Positions 18,680 through 28,806 of a stretch of DNA of 64,000 nt are shown one piece after another (the stretch's first letter is position 1; each line of letters opens with the position of its first letter). This DNA is from Geminocystis sp. M7585_C2015_104. GTDB taxonomy: Bacteria; Cyanobacteriota; Cyanobacteriia; Cyanobacteriales; Cyanobacteriaceae. The DNA is taken from NCBI GenBank assembly GCA_015295805.1, contig DVEF01000015.1, positions 1-64,000 on the forward strand, in the 5' to 3' direction. A model generated the notes under the pieces. It had not been told where the DNA came from. It did not search any database and worked only from the letters and a program-made list of their open reading frames with translations. A program made the position numbers and the translations under genes.

Positions 18680-21505
18680 TTACTTGTTAGCCGGCTGGGG
18701 TTGTATCCGGGGTTGGAATTGGAAGAGGGAATATACCACATTACGGCGAATATCCGCCATCATTTCCAAAAACATTTCGTATCCCTCTTGCTTATATTCT
18801 ATAAGAGGGTCTCTCTGACCATAACCCCTCAAACCAATAGAATCCCTCAAGGCATCCATTTTCTGCAAATGTTCCCGCCACAGGGTGTCTATCTGCTGTA
18901 AGATGAAAAACCTCTCTGCCTGTCGCATCAAACCGGGTTGGACTTGCTCGATTTGACTCTCCTTAATATCATAGGCTTTATGCACCTCTTCGTGGAGGAA
19001 GGCTTTTATCTCCGAAACAGTCATGTCTTGTAAATCCTCCACGGTGATGTCTTGCAACAGGTAAACAAACTCCTTCACCTTGTCTACCAAAGCCTGCAAA
19101 TTCCACTCGTCAGGGGGCAAGTCAGGATTTACATAGGCGTCCACAATCTCATCCATGGTCATGGTAGCATATTGCAGTACCTGCCCCTTCAAGTCCTTAC
19201 CTTCTAAAACCCGACGACGTTCAGCATAAATGGCACGACGTTGATTGTTCATCACCTCATCGTATTCTAGCACGTTCTTCCGGGCATCATAATAGAAAAT
19301 TTCTACCTTCCTCTGGGCGTTTTCCAGGGCGCGGGTAAGCATTGGCGATTCAATGGGCATGTCTTCCTCTACCCGAAAGGCATTCATGAGACTGGCTATC
19401 CTCTCCCCACCAAAAATCCGCAATAAATTGTCTTCTAGACTCAAAAAGAAGCGGGTTGAACCGGGGTCACCTTGTCTCCCCGCCCTTCCTCTCAATTGGT
19501 TGTCAATACGCCTCGATTCGTGTCTTTCCGTCCCAATTACGTGTAACCCTCCTTTCTCCACCACTAATTCATGTTCCTTTTTTGTGTATACCTCATATTC
19601 TTTGCGTATAGCTTGGTAAGCTTCACGTAATTTACGGATTACAGGGTCATCAGTGGGGCCTTTCTCGGCGGCAATAGCGACTTTTTCCTCCGCTTCCAAT
19701 TCTGACAGAGATTGTGGCCCATAGGTTTGGACAGCGAATTTGACGGCCTCCTTTAACAACTTTTCCGTTTGGGGGGATAACTCACAGGGGAATAGATTAG
19801 AGGCAGGCTTCCAGTTTTTCCGTTTCTTCTTACCACCATCGGCAAAACCCTGAGGTTTAACCCGCCTGTTTAAGTCAACACCGGGTATATTGGCCACCAA
19901 CTGGTCATCTTCTTCCGGCGCTACTAATTGTGGCATGAAATATTCACGGAGTTTGAGTCTAGCCATATAGTCGGCATTACCACCGAGAATTATGTCTGTA
20001 CCACGACCAGCCATATTGGTGGCAATGGTTACCGCCCCTAATCTGCCAGCCTGGGCGATGATTTCCGCCTCCCTTTCCACATTCTCTGGCCTAGCATTGA
20101 GGACATTATGAGGTATCCCCCTTTCTGTCAGCAGCCGGGACAGTAATTCAGATTTTTCTACACTAGTAGTACCGACTAGGACGGGGCGACCAATTTTATG
20201 CATCTCTTCACACTCGTCAGCCACTGCCTTCCATTTGGCCCTCTCAGTCTTGTAGACTACATCGGGATAGTCGATCCTCTGACAGGGACGATTGGTGGGG
20301 ATTACGGTGACTTCCAAATTGTAAACCTTCTCAAATTCCGTCTCTTCCGTCTTGGCAGTGCCCGTCATCCCTGACAATTTGGGATATAAAAGAAAGAAGT
20401 TTTGATAGGTGATGCTGGCAAGGGTTTGGGTTTCTCGTTGGATTTCTACCCCCTCCTTGGCTTCTATAGCTTGGTGTAACCCGTCACTCCACCGTCTGCC
20501 GGGCAACACTCTTCCCGTAAACTCATCTACAATTACCACCTCGTTGTTGCGGACAATGTAATTTACATCCCGGATAAACAACTCTTTTGCCTTGAGGGCA
20601 TTGATGATATAATGAGCCCATGGGTCTTCTGGATCATACAAATCCTTAACCCCCAGTAACTCCTCTACCTTGGCATAGCCTTCTTCTGTCAGGAATACAT
20701 TCCTCATCTTCTCGTCCACCTCATAGTCTCCCCCGTCTCCTTCCTCCTTACTCCGTCTCAACAATTGAGCTATCTTTGCCGCTTGTATATATTTTTCTGT
20801 GGGCCTTTCCACCTGACCTGATATAATCAAGGGTGTACGGGCTTCGTCAATCAGAATCGAGTCCACCTCGTCTATTATGCAATAGTTGAAGGGTCTTTGT
20901 ACTACCTCTGACATATCTGTTGCCATATTATCCCGGAGGTAGTCAAAACCCAACTCACTGTTGGTGGCATAGGTGATGTCTGCGTTATAGTTCTTCTGTC
21001 TTTCAATGGTAGACATACCACTTTGAATCAGCCCCACCGTCAAGCCGAGGAAACGGTGAATTTGTCCCATCCATTCCGCGTCACGGCGGGCCAGGTAATC
21101 GTTCACGGTTACAATATGTACTCCCTCGCCGGTGAGGCCATTGAGATATGCTGGCAAGGTAGCCACGAGGGTTTTCCCCTCCCCGGTTTTCATCTCTGCT
21201 ATTTGCCCCATGTGTAGTACTATGCCCCCCAACAACTGTACATCAAAATGACGCATCCCCAACACTCTTACGCTAGCCTCTCTCACCAGGGCGAAGGCTT
21301 CTGGTAGAATCTTGTCTAATAGTGCCTCTTTTTCCGCTTTTGTCTTGGTTTTAGCCAGCATTTCCTTGAACTCTCTTGTTTTTGCTCTCATTTCCTCGTC
21401 TGTCAGCTTTTTCATCTCCTCCTCTAGGAGGTTTATTTCCGCCACATACGGTTGTAACTTCCTTATCTTACGAGCGTTAGGATCGCCAAATAGTCTTTTT
21501 AACAT
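18680..21505 (-). CDS. secA: Preprotein translocase ATPase SecA
   Basis: SecA is the ATPase motor that threads preproteins through SecYEG. The 941-residue length suits the cyanobacterial protein, which has an insertion relative to E. coli. Motifs include the Walker A region [17 protein letters not shown] near residue 107, [19 protein letters not shown] near 212, [10 protein letters not shown] near 500 and [14 protein letters not shown] near 682. The C-terminal zinc-binding tail of E. coli SecA is missing, as in other cyanobacteria. secD and secF lie 5 kb away on the opposite strand. Confidence 0.98.
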   Translation of the reverse strand: MLKRLFGDPNARKIRKLQPYVAEINLLEEEMKKLTDEEMRAKTREFKEMLAKTKTKAEKEALLDKILPEAFALVREASVRVLGMRHFDVQLLGGIVLHMGQIAEMKTGEGKTLVATLPAYLNGLTGEGVHIVTVNDYLARRDAEWMGQIHRFLGLTVGLIQSGMSTIERQKNYNADITYATNSELGFDYLRDNMATDMSEVVQRPFNYCIIDEVDSILIDEARTPLIISGQVERPTEKYIQAAKIAQLLRRSKEEGDGGDYEVDEKMRNVFLTEEGYAKVEELLGVKDLYDPEDPWAHYIINALKAKELFIRDVNYIVRNNEVVIVDEFTGRVLPGRRWSDGLHQAIEAKEGVEIQRETQTLASITYQNFFLLYPKLSGMTGTAKTEETEFEKVYNLEVTVIPTNRPCQRIDYPDVVYKTERAKWKAVADECEEMHKIGRPVLVGTTSVEKSELLSRLLTERGIPHNVLNARPENVEREAEIIAQAGRLGAVTIATNMAGRGTDIILGGNADYMARLKLREYFMPQLVAPEEDDQLVANIPGVDLNRRVKPQGFADGGKKKRKNWKPASNLFPCELSPQTEKLLKEAVKFAVQTYGPQSLSELEAEEKVAIAAEKGPTDDPVIRKLREAYQAIRKEYEVYTKKEHELVVEKGGLHVIGTERHESRRIDNQLRGRAGRQGDPGSTRFFLSLEDNLLRIFGGERIASLMNAFRVEEDMPIESPMLTRALENAQRKVEIFYYDARKNVLEYDEVMNNQRRAIYAERRRVLEGKDLKGQVLQYATMTMDEIVDAYVNPDLPPDEWNLQALVDKVKEFVYLLQDITVEDLQDMTVSEIKAFLHEEVHKAYDIKESQIEQVQPGLMRQAERFFILQQIDTLWREHLQKMDALRDSIGLRGYGQRDPLIEYKQEGYEMFLEMMADIRRNVVYSLFQFQPRIQPQPANK

Positions 21506-21603
21506 AGCCCCTTTTTTATAACCTGTTAAAATGTCAGCACCTTTTACTAATCATATCATTTTTTGTGGGGGATTTTTACAGAGAAATCCCTAACTTATAC
21601 CGC

Positions 21604-23229
21604 TTATTTTTCCTGGAGCTGAGGAATTTTTTTCAGATTTTCTCCCTGGTACACCTCAAAAATTCTGGTGGTTTCCCCTCCTCTTTTTAGGGCTATTTCT
21701 GCTATTTTTCTCCAGCGGTCAAAGTATTTCTCCTCCGGGAGAGCTGAACTTTCAGACTCACCTAGCCTTTCGGTTATAAAAATTCCGTTTTTTCCTAGCA
21801 ATTTTTCCAAGGGATACCAATAATTAAAACCTCTGCAATCTTCGCCTAAACATACTAATGGTTTTTCTTCTACTTGGTTTAAAGAAGCTATTGACATCCC
21901 CACATAACCTCCCAGATAAAACCTGTTAGTGAAGACAAAATCAGAAGAATCTAACCCTTCACAAAATTCAGGAGATAATGCCAACAGTCTACTTAGTTGA
22001 CTGGTGTCTACCAGTTGTGTCGAAGGATCTGCTGCCGGGGGGATGATACCATCTATAAAGGGGATTTTATTTGGCTTCTGCAACAACCCCAGATTCAAAT
22101 GTAGAAGAATAATGGCAAAGATAGTTAAAATTACGCCTCCAGAAAAATACAGCCATCGTCTCACCATTACCGGGTTAGACTGATGCCATTTAGCACTATA
22201 ATCTCCTAGAATAACAGTTAAACCCCAGAATCCCGGCATGGGCCATGTAGGTAATATTTGTGTTAATCCTCCCAGTAGAATAAAACCTAAACTAACTGGT
22301 AGGGATACCCACAAAATAAGACGATATGGATAATTGGGGGTTTGACGACACTGAAACTGGTAGTAGCTACTTTTCGCCGTTACCCAAAACAGGGGTAAGC
22401 CAAAACTGGGGAATAAATAACCACTAGCAACCAAGGCTGTTAACAAGACATTTAATAAGACGTTAAGGGGATTGAGGGTGACTTCACTGGCGAGTTTGGT
22501 GGCAACATCGGTTGACTGAAAGCGTTTAGACAATTGAAATCCAAAGGATACCCAGTCATGTTGCCAATTCCAGTATAACAGCGGCAAAAGTATTATGAGA
22601 AATACTGCTATTGCCCACCATAACCAAGAAGACAAAAATACCTTCCTATATGGAGGATTACTAATACAAAACCCTACCAACCCCAATCCCAACAGGAAAC
22701 CATGATACTTACTCAAGCAGGCTAATCCCACCAACAGGGAAATTATAACCAGACGGTAACTGGGTTGGTAACACGAGAATTCCCGGAAAAACTCCAGACT
22801 ACACCAGTATAATGTTAGACTCCAAAAAAAAATTAACGGGGCATCTGGCAGTGTCAAAACCCCAAAACCTATCATGAATATGGGGATACACGAGGCAATA
22901 ACTAGAGAGAATAAACCACTTTGGCAACCAAATAGTTTTTTCCCCGTCAAATAGAGGAGGTAAAGACTGCCAGTGTACAGAATTAAACTCCCTATCCTGA
23001 TGGTAAACTGATTCACCATCCCCGTCAACCATACCCCCAACCCTGTAGTCAAGGCTACCATAACAGGGTGGTCAAAATAACTCCAGTCTAGATTCTGGCT
23101 GTAGACGTAATAGTAAGCTTCATCATATCCCGGATATAAAAAAAGGGCTATGACAACCCTTATCATTAATCCTACACCAATAATGGTCACCACTGCCGCT
23201 GAAGGGGAATATGCCTCTGATTTTCTCAT
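21604..23229 (-). CDS. Glycosyltransferase family 39 membrane protein
   Basis: 541 residues with about ten hydrophobic segments. The GT39/ArnT-type first loop is clear: YPGYDEAYYYVYSQNLDWSY followed by FDHP near residues 32-56, with the catalytic Asp-Glu pair. Such enzymes transfer a sugar from a polyprenyl-phosphate donor to protein or lipid on the outer face of the membrane. Donor and acceptor are not predictable. The start overlaps the longest possible reading of the divergent lptF-like gene, so one of the two starts further in. Confidence 0.85.
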   Translation of the reverse strand: MRKSEAYSPSAAVVTIIGVGLMIRVVIALFLYPGYDEAYYYVYSQNLDWSYFDHPVMVALTTGLGVWLTGMVNQFTIRIGSLILYTGSLYLLYLTGKKLFGCQSGLFSLVIASCIPIFMIGFGVLTLPDAPLIFFWSLTLYWCSLEFFREFSCYQPSYRLVIISLLVGLACLSKYHGFLLGLGLVGFCISNPPYRKVFLSSWLWWAIAVFLIILLPLLYWNWQHDWVSFGFQLSKRFQSTDVATKLASEVTLNPLNVLLNVLLTALVASGYLFPSFGLPLFWVTAKSSYYQFQCRQTPNYPYRLILWVSLPVSLGFILLGGLTQILPTWPMPGFWGLTVILGDYSAKWHQSNPVMVRRWLYFSGGVILTIFAIILLHLNLGLLQKPNKIPFIDGIIPPAADPSTQLVDTSQLSRLLALSPEFCEGLDSSDFVFTNRFYLGGYVGMSIASLNQVEEKPLVCLGEDCRGFNYWYPLEKLLGKNGIFITERLGESESSALPEEKYFDRWRKIAEIALKRGGETTRIFEVYQGENLKKIPQLQEK

Positions 23230-23240
23230 TTAAACTAAAT

Positions 23241-24440
23241 ATGCCAGTTATGACTCCTCTACATAGACATCAAACCAGTCTTATTTTAAGTCTAATGGGT
23301 TCTCTTCGCCTATCCCTTTTAGACTCCTATTTGCTGCGTCAATTAATACCCCCTTTTATCCTCAGTGTGGCCCTTTTTTCTTCTCTGGGAGTTGCTGTGG
23401 CTTCCATTTCTGACTTGAGTTATAAGGTTAACAATTTTGGCCTACCCATTGGGGATGCCATCAAAATTTTCTTCCTCAAAATTCCCGAATACGTCTCTTA
23501 TTCTCTCCCTATTTCCGTGTTATTAACTACTTTGATTACCTATGGGCGTCTTAGTAAAGACTGGGAGTTAATTGCCTTTTACAACTGCGGTTTAAGCCTT
23601 TTCCGTCTTTTGCTGCCCGCACTTGTTTTTAGTTTCTTCGTCACCGGTATCACCTTTTTCCTCAACGAATCGGTAGTACCCTCTACCAATTTTCGAGCCT
23701 CTTCTATTCTCGTTGATACCATTAATGAAGAGAGAAAATTTTTGTGGAAAAGGGATATTTTTTTCCCAGAATACAAGGAGATAAAAGTAGAAAATAACAA
23801 GGTAATAAAGTATCTTAAAACTCTGTTTTACGCCCAGAAATTCGAGAAGGGTGAAATGAGGTACATAACCATCTTGGAGACAGAAAACAGGCAACTAAGT
23901 AGGGTAATTGTTTCGGAGAGGGGGGTTTGGAATGCTAAAGAGAATGCTTGGGATTTATTCAATGGTTTTGTGTATGAAGTAGCAAAAAACGTCATTAATT
24001 ACGAGGGGGAATTTTTTGAGAAAATGCAGATTTACCTCCCAAAAACCCCTTTGGAATTAGCAATGAAAAGTAGAGATCCTTATGAAATGAATATAGCTCA
24101 GTCTTTGGAATATATCAAGATATTAAAGATACTGGGAGACGATAAGAATGTGCTGATATTTCAGGTGCGCACTGCTCAAAAAGTGTCATTTCCCTTCGTC
24201 TGTGTGGTTTTTGCAGTGGTAGGAGTATCCCTGGGTTGTCGCTCAAATAATGCTAGTAAAGCTACCAGTTTTGGCCTGTGTGTGGCAATGGTTTTCGCCT
24301 ATTATTTAAGCAGTTTTTTAATTGGAAGCCTAGGGATAGTGGGTATAATCACTCCAGTGATGGCGGCTTGGATACCCAATTTTGTTGGCCTAATTGTTGG
24401 GGGGTATTTATTGTTTCAAAACAACCGGAATTATGCCTGA
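23241..24440 (+). CDS. LptF/LptG family permease
   Basis: A YjgP/YjgQ family membrane protein, part of the ABC transporter that extracts lipopolysaccharide from the inner membrane. Three N-terminal helices carry LLDSYLLRQLIPPFILSVAL and LPISVLLTTLITYGRLSKDW; a periplasmic domain and three C-terminal helices follow. The frame is open from an ATG at 23211, but that would overlap the divergent GT39 start. I prefer the ATG at 23241 (399 residues); ATG 23295 is also possible. One LptF/G gene is usual in cyanobacteria. Confidence 0.88.
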   Translation: MPVMTPLHRHQTSLILSLMGSLRLSLLDSYLLRQLIPPFILSVALFSSLGVAVASISDLSYKVNNFGLPIGDAIKIFFLKIPEYVSYSLPISVLLTTLITYGRLSKDWELIAFYNCGLSLFRLLLPALVFSFFVTGITFFLNESVVPSTNFRASSILVDTINEERKFLWKRDIFFPEYKEIKVENNKVIKYLKTLFYAQKFEKGEMRYITILETENRQLSRVIVSERGVWNAKENAWDLFNGFVYEVAKNVINYEGEFFEKMQIYLPKTPLELAMKSRDPYEMNIAQSLEYIKILKILGDDKNVLIFQVRTAQKVSFPFVCVVFAVVGVSLGCRSNNASKATSFGLCVAMVFAYYLSSFLIGSLGIVGIITPVMAAWIPNFVGLIVGGYLLFQNNRNYA

Positions 24441-24468
24441 AAATAACAAGAAAATTTATGCCAGCTGA

Positions 24469-24505
24469 AGGGGGTATAGCCTTATAGCTATAAACCTCAC
24501 CCCCT
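24469..24505. terminator. Nested hairpin between convergent lptF-like and rodZ-like genes
   Basis: AGGGGGT (24469-24475) pairs with ACCCCCT (24499-24505). Inside it TATAGC (24475-24480) pairs with GCTATA (24487-24492). The element lies between two converging stop codons and is symmetric enough to act on both transcripts. There is no U-tract on either strand. Confidence 0.45.
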
Positions 24506-24530
24506 CAAACCTTCCCATGGGGATATAATG

Positions 24531-25391
24531 TTAAGAGCCTTGAGAGAGGTTAAAGGTAACCTCCTTCACCTCCCCCAGTTTCCCCAGTTGTTTCGCCTTT
24601 TCCTCATTGAGGCTTACTACCACCCCCCCTGCATTACCGGCACGAATTGTTAATTTTTCCTTCGCAGTTAATTGTTTTTCTGTGCCTTGGTTGAGAACAC
24701 CCTCGAAGGAGGTTTTACCATCCACCACAATCCTCACCCAAGAGTCTTCTTTTATCGTTAGTCTTACTAGGAGAGACTGGGGTTGTGATGGGGATTGGGA
24801 TGGTGATTGCGGCTTGTTTTGTCTTGTAACTGATGTTTCCCTCCAAGAGGTGGTGGCGGAGGTAGTAGTAGCTTTTTCCCTCTCCAGTTTTTCCCGTTGT
24901 TGCAGAGGTATTCGACTCTGACTAAACTGAGATGCCTGTAGCAGTTGACTCAAACTGTTTACGGAAAAGAAAACAATCAGGAAATAGGAAAGGTAGAGAT
25001 ATTTAGGAGACAAACGCCAACTTAAATGGAATCTGAGGAGATTTTTTTTATTCTTCCTACCCACGTCTGGTTTATTCCTTTGCAGAGGGAAATCTTTGAC
25101 CAATTCTTCCCCATTGAGTCTCAGTGCTTTACAATATTGAACCAGGAGTTGTCTGATGAAAAAAGGCTCGGGCAAACGGGTTAAATCCCCATTTTCTAAG
25201 GCTTGAATTGTGCCTCTGGGGATGTGTAATATTCTGCTAACTGTCTCCAAATCATAGTTAAATTCTCTCCGTTTTTCCCTCAAAATGTTGCCAATGGCAC
25301 TCAGTTTTTCTCTTCTAATGGCATCATAGTCTATGTTAGTAGCAGCTGGCGGAGACTTAGGCTTGAATAAATTTAACCTATCTAACAACAT
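24531..25391 (-). CDS. RodZ-like protein (HTH plus DUF4115)
   Basis: RodZ links the MreB cytoskeleton to the membrane in rod-shaped cells. The 286-residue protein has the RodZ order. An N-terminal Xre-type HTH (about residues 30-95, with ILREKRREFNYDLETVSRIL) is followed by a basic juxtamembrane stretch and one membrane helix near 130-150. A Ser/Thr/Gln linker leads to a C-terminal beta domain containing EDSWVRIVVDGKTSFEGVLN. It follows the pseudouridine synthase gene by 19 bases on the same strand, probably as an operon. The exact cell role in this organism is inferred. Confidence 0.82.
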   Translation of the reverse strand: MLLDRLNLFKPKSPPAATNIDYDAIRREKLSAIGNILREKRREFNYDLETVSRILHIPRGTIQALENGDLTRLPEPFFIRQLLVQYCKALRLNGEELVKDFPLQRNKPDVGRKNKKNLLRFHLSWRLSPKYLYLSYFLIVFFSVNSLSQLLQASQFSQSRIPLQQREKLEREKATTTSATTSWRETSVTRQNKPQSPSQSPSQPQSLLVRLTIKEDSWVRIVVDGKTSFEGVLNQGTEKQLTAKEKLTIRAGNAGGVVVSLNEEKAKQLGKLGEVKEVTFNLSQGS

Positions 25392-25410
25392 AATTCCTCA
25401 CCTAATAGTT

Positions 25411-26157
25411 TCAACTGACTGCAGACAAGCCAATAAGACTTCTCAGTTTAGAGACTTCCCAAGGTGTCAGATGACGATAACAACCGGAAGGAAGAGAATC
25501 AAGAGAAAGAAAAGCAATGGCCTTCCGGTGTAAACTAATAACAGGATACCCAAATAAGTCGGCGATGCGACGGATTTGACGATTTCTTCCCTCCCTCAAC
25601 ACCATTTCCATCTCTGTTTTCCCCTCGTCTCGATGAATAATTTTAATGGTGGCAGGAAGAGTCTGTTTCCCCTCCCACATAAAACCCCTACGCCATTTTT
25701 CTATCAACTCGTCTGGGAAATACCCCCTCACCCTAACAAGATAGGTTTTCGGGAGATGATAACGGGGATGGGTCAGGCCCAACGTCAAGGCTCCATCATT
25801 GGTTAAAATTAAAGCACCGGTGGTTTCCTTATCCAGTCTACCCACTGGATGAATTCCATATCCTCTCTGTAGTTTTTTAGGTAACAGGTCTATTACCGTC
25901 TTTCTCCCCTGGGGATCATAACAACTACAAATGTAGCCTCTAGGCTTATGGAGCAGTAAATAGACTAAACGGGGGCGGGAATTCAAGGTTAAGACTGTTC
26001 CATCGACTTCTATTATATCTCGGCTAGGGTCGGCGGTGGCGCCCAATGAAGCTATTTTCCCATTCACTTTCACTCTTTTCTGACGAATCATCTCTTCCCC
26101 CTCTCGTCGGGAAGCTATTCCCCACTGACTCAAAATTTTTTGTACCCTTTCTGGCAT
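25411..26157 (-). CDS. RsuA/RluB-family pseudouridine synthase
   Basis: 248 residues. An N-terminal S4 RNA-binding domain (ILSQWGIASRREGEEMIRQK) is followed by the RsuA/RluB/E/F catalytic domain. The catalytic Asp lies in HPVGRLDKETTGALILTNDG near residue 107. The substrate is probably rRNA (16S or 23S), but the exact uridine cannot be assigned. The gene heads a two-gene unit with the rodZ-like gene. Confidence 0.9.
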   Translation of the reverse strand: MPERVQKILSQWGIASRREGEEMIRQKRVKVNGKIASLGATADPSRDIIEVDGTVLTLNSRPRLVYLLLHKPRGYICSCYDPQGRKTVIDLLPKKLQRGYGIHPVGRLDKETTGALILTNDGALTLGLTHPRYHLPKTYLVRVRGYFPDELIEKWRRGFMWEGKQTLPATIKIIHRDEGKTEMEMVLREGRNRQIRRIADLFGYPVISLHRKAIAFLSLDSLPSGCYRHLTPWEVSKLRSLIGLSAVS

Positions 26158-26227
26158 AATTCCCCTTTATAACCTTTCCTACTAAAATGTTAACCAACTT
26201 GCCCTCTTCTATCTTCTTTTAACCTCA

Positions 26228-26929
26228 ATGATTAAACACAAATCCCAATTCATATCTAATATTCTTTCCCCTGCCATTCGACTGTGGTTGCGCTCACAGC
26301 TCACCAGTGTTGATAATATTAAACTAGACATACAGGCTGGGGATAAAGACATTTTAAAAGGCAGAATTGATAGAGTTTATCTATTAGCCGAGAAAGCCAC
26401 CTATAGGGGGATTCGTTTTCATAAAGCCTCTGTAAAAGCGGAATCCATTGCTTTTAATCTTAGGGAGATTCTTCTCCGAAAACCTTTTAGACTATTACAT
26501 CCTTTTTTTATTGAAGGAGAGATTCTTCTTCTGACTGCTGACTTACAACAGGGCTTAAATTCTCCACTTTTGTCTCGGGGATTGGAGGAGTTAGTTTATT
26601 TGTTAGCAGAAAAAATTTTGCCTCCATCCTTCAATTCTTCTCTCTTTTTCCCTCCTATTCACTGGAAACACCTTAAAATTTTTCCCGACAAATTCCTCTT
26701 AACTGGCATCACTGGTAACAAATCTTATCTTAGCCTTACCGCTGGTGTTCGACTAAAAAACCCAAACACTCTTCTGTTTACTCCCCTAGAAATTTCAGGC
26801 ATCGCCTCCACTTCTCCCCTCATTGTCGAGGATTTTGAAATCTTTCTAGGGGAAGACGTTTTTATTCAATCCCTCCATCTCAACCCCCAACATATCGTCT
26901 GTCACGGCAAAGTCAAAGTATTTATCTAA
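26228..26929 (+). CDS. DUF2993 domain-containing protein
   Basis: 233 residues that match the cyanobacterial DUF2993 family in layout. The N-terminal LSPAIRLWLRSQL is followed by a stretch on lipid-binding-like beta strands containing LDIQAGDKDILKGRIDRVYL. The family is thought to be LPS- or lipid-associated, but its function is not established. No signal peptide is evident. The start is divergent to the pseudouridine synthase gene with a 70-base gap. Confidence 0.75.
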   Translation: MIKHKSQFISNILSPAIRLWLRSQLTSVDNIKLDIQAGDKDILKGRIDRVYLLAEKATYRGIRFHKASVKAESIAFNLREILLRKPFRLLHPFFIEGEILLLTADLQQGLNSPLLSRGLEELVYLLAEKILPPSFNSSLFFPPIHWKHLKIFPDKFLLTGITGNKSYLSLTAGVRLKNPNTLLFTPLEISGIASTSPLIVEDFEIFLGEDVFIQSLHLNPQHIVCHGKVKVFI

Positions 26930-27128
26930 CTCATTACATTCTTCTTTTTTTCCCCTTGCCAAGGGGGAGGTGGGGAGACTGCCAAAAAAATCGGGTTGCC
27001 ATTAATAATTCTGGTGGTATAGAATATCATTAGGGCTGGGGATGGTAAGGCCGAGTAGGGATTGATAGTCCACCGAGTTATTTGAGAGCATATTTTAGGT
27101 TTTAAGGGAAGGGGGGGATTGGCGAAAC

Positions 27129-27156
27129 TTGCCCCCCGCTGGAAGGGGTCTATAAT
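27129..27156 (+). promoter_or_regulatory. Candidate sigma-70 promoter of pipX
   Basis: TTGCCC (27129-27134), a 16-base spacer, then a perfect TATAAT (27151-27156), 51 bases before the pipX ATG. I found no GTA-N8-TAC NtcA site close to it. Confidence 0.5.
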
Positions 27157-27207
27157 GGCACTAATGGAATACAATCAAAATTGTCTATGAGCAACGGCAA
27201 AAGTTGA

Positions 27208-27477
27208 ATGGTAGCAGAAGTATATATTAATCATCCCAATTTTGGGTTGTTATATCGTCTATGCGTGATTGACAGGAATGAGGAGTTGTATACGACTCTG
27301 TATGCCCAGCGTTTGTTTTTTAGGGTGACATCCAAGGGCAATTCTATCAGTTTTGAGCCCGTCAGTCGCAACGAAGCCCGAATGTTAATGGAAAATAGAC
27401 TACGTCATCTTAAAAATAGCGGGGAATGGGAGGCTTATCAACAGGCAAACAAACTCTACCAAGCCGCTTTTCAGTAA
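27208..27477 (+). CDS. pipX: PII-interacting protein PipX, NtcA co-activator
   Basis: PipX swaps between the signal protein PII and the transcription factor NtcA: under nitrogen shortage (high 2-oxoglutarate) it binds NtcA and boosts activation. The 89-residue length and motifs are diagnostic: NHPNFGLLYRLC at the start, LYATLYAQRLFF-like LYTTLYAQRLFF, and FEPVSRNEARMLMENRLRHL. The N-terminal Tudor-like fold and the two C-terminal helices are all covered. The partner gene pipY, next to pipX in some cyanobacteria, is absent here. The gif/pirA-like nitrogen genes lie 1.4 kb downstream. Confidence 0.96.
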   Translation: MVAEVYINHPNFGLLYRLCVIDRNEELYTTLYAQRLFFRVTSKGNSISFEPVSRNEARMLMENRLRHLKNSGEWEAYQQANKLYQAAFQ

Positions 27478-27499
27478 ACTCCACCACCTCCATTTTCCC

Positions 27500-28669
27500 T
27501 CAACAGACGAAGGAATGCCCAAGGGATGAGTATATGTGGAGTGTTTCTTCTGCCACTCGTTGCCAAGAGTATAAACTCCCCCTAAGTTTACCTAGTTGTT
27601 TTAACTTTTCCCGCAAATCCCTATCTTGAATTACCCTATAGACAGTATAGGCCATGGCCTGCCAGTCGTGGGGGGGAATATATAACGCTGCCTCCCCTGC
27701 CACTTCTGGTAAGGCAGAAATTCTTGAGGTGACAACCGGCGCGCCTAATGTCATGGCTTCTAGAATTGGCAACCCAAAACCCTCGTAAAGGGAAGGATAT
27801 ACAAATACCTCGGCATTGGCATAGAATACTGCTACTTCTTCTTCTGTTAAATAGCCTAGGTGTTTTATATTATTCCTATAGGGGGAGTTTTCTATCTCAG
27901 CCAAAATCTCCCTGTATTGCCATCCTTTTTTTCCTATTAACACCAGGTTATGGTTAATGGCAAATTCTTTTTTTATTAGGTTAAATGCTTTTACTAGATT
28001 TATAATATTTTTTCTCGGCTCCATTGTGCCCACAAACAGAATATATGGTTGGGCGAAGAGATGATGATATTTGCGTTTTACCTCCGCCACGTTTACGGAA
28101 TCAAGGTAGTTTGAGTCATAGCGACTTGCCTCGGAGGTTACCACAACTTTTTCTTCAGGAATTTGGAAGTAATCGACTATTTCCTTCTTAGTAATCTGAG
28201 AGAAGGTTAGCACAAGGTCTGTCCATTCCAGGCATTTTTTTATCCTATTTTCATAGCTAATTCTCACTATATAATGACAATATTCAGGGTATCTAACAAA
28301 GGCTAAATCATGGATAGTTATGAGCTTTTTACCTCTTCTAAAGGGATAGACGTAATGGTCAGTTCCATGGACAACATCAAAATAATCTCCCAAATTTTCG
28401 GCAAAAAAAGCGGCATGTTTGCCCAAAAGGCTACTAACATTTACAGGGAGGGGCAAATAAAACATCTGCCCACCTTGTTGGGGGAAAGAGAGGGAAGGGG
28501 GTTTTCCTGTCAACCACTCCCGTAAAGAGGGCTGACGGTAAAGGGCAAGATGCCACTCAGGGAAACGGCTTTTTACCAAATCCCTCAGGGCCTTTATCAG
28601 AGTATGAGTGTAGTAGCCAACACCACTGAGGGGTGGTCGGACACAAGTGCAATCCACTAGAATCCTCAT
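27500..28669 (-). CDS. Glycosyltransferase family 4 protein
   Basis: 389 residues with the GT-B fold pattern of GT4 enzymes. The N-terminal part contains GVGYYTHTLIKAL near residue 17. The C-terminal nucleotide-sugar domain contains ILFVGTMEPRKNIINLVKAF near 211 and the E-x7-E signature YEGFGLPILEAMTLGAPVV near 301. It probably builds cell-surface polysaccharide by adding mannose or a similar sugar. The acceptor is unknown. It is transcribed towards pipX, and its stop is 22 bases from the pipX stop. Confidence 0.9.
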   Translation of the reverse strand: MRILVDCTCVRPPLSGVGYYTHTLIKALRDLVKSRFPEWHLALYRQPSLREWLTGKPPSLSFPQQGGQMFYLPLPVNVSSLLGKHAAFFAENLGDYFDVVHGTDHYVYPFRRGKKLITIHDLAFVRYPEYCHYIVRISYENRIKKCLEWTDLVLTFSQITKKEIVDYFQIPEEKVVVTSEASRYDSNYLDSVNVAEVKRKYHHLFAQPYILFVGTMEPRKNIINLVKAFNLIKKEFAINHNLVLIGKKGWQYREILAEIENSPYRNNIKHLGYLTEEEVAVFYANAEVFVYPSLYEGFGLPILEAMTLGAPVVTSRISALPEVAGEAALYIPPHDWQAMAYTVYRVIQDRDLREKLKQLGKLRGSLYSWQRVAEETLHIYSSLGHSFVC

Positions 28670-28705
28670 AGTAGGGCTTGTTTACAATTTGTGATAAAAA
28701 AAGTT

Positions 28706-28733
28706 GTCAAATTTGATACAGTTTTGCTATATT
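28706..28733 (+). promoter_or_regulatory. gif promoter with overlapping NtcA-like site
   Basis: GTCAAATTTGATAC (28706-28719) matches the NtcA consensus GTA-N8-TAC with one mismatch and also fits the wider TGT-N10-ACA form. TATATT (28728-28733) is a reasonable -10. The site centre is about 18 bases upstream of the -10, so bound NtcA would cover the -35 region. That is the arrangement of NtcA repression known at gifA and gifB of Synechocystis. A second pair, GTA-N9-TAC at 28671-28685, has the wrong spacing. Confidence 0.6.
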
Positions 28734-28751
28734 AAAGATGGAAAGATAAAT

Positions 28752-28806
28752 CGTTCATCTGCGTAAAGCAGACGGAAGTAGGGAGTGGGGGACTCCCGAA
28801 GGAACG
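28752..28806 (+). ncRNA. Glutamine riboswitch (glnA-type)
   Basis: The leader contains the conserved elements of the cyanobacterial glnA RNA. P1 is CGTTC (28752-28756) with GAACG (28802-28806). The P2 hairpin is TCTGC-GTAAA-GCAGA, followed by the invariant GACGGAAGTAGG. The P3 hairpin is GGGAGT...ACTCCC, then CCGAAGGAACGCG. Helices, three-way junction and E-loop-like bases are all present. Immediately after P1, CGCCTC (28807-28812) is complementary to GAGGCG (28841-28846) in the ribosome-binding site of the next gene. Translational control is therefore likely. Confidence 0.93.

Noticed and set aside
26952..26966. CCCCTT-GCC-AAGGGG hairpin as a terminator for the DUF2993 gene
   Set aside because: The T-run precedes the stem on the plus strand instead of following it, and an A-run follows on the minus strand, so it does not fit an intrinsic terminator.
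26926..27174. 82-residue minus-strand open frame upstream of pipX
   Set aside because: No ribosome-binding site, irregular composition, and it covers the probable pipX promoter. Treated as non-coding.
28671..28685. GTA...TAC pair as the NtcA site of gif
   Set aside because: The spacer is nine bases instead of eight; the site at 28706-28719 fits better.
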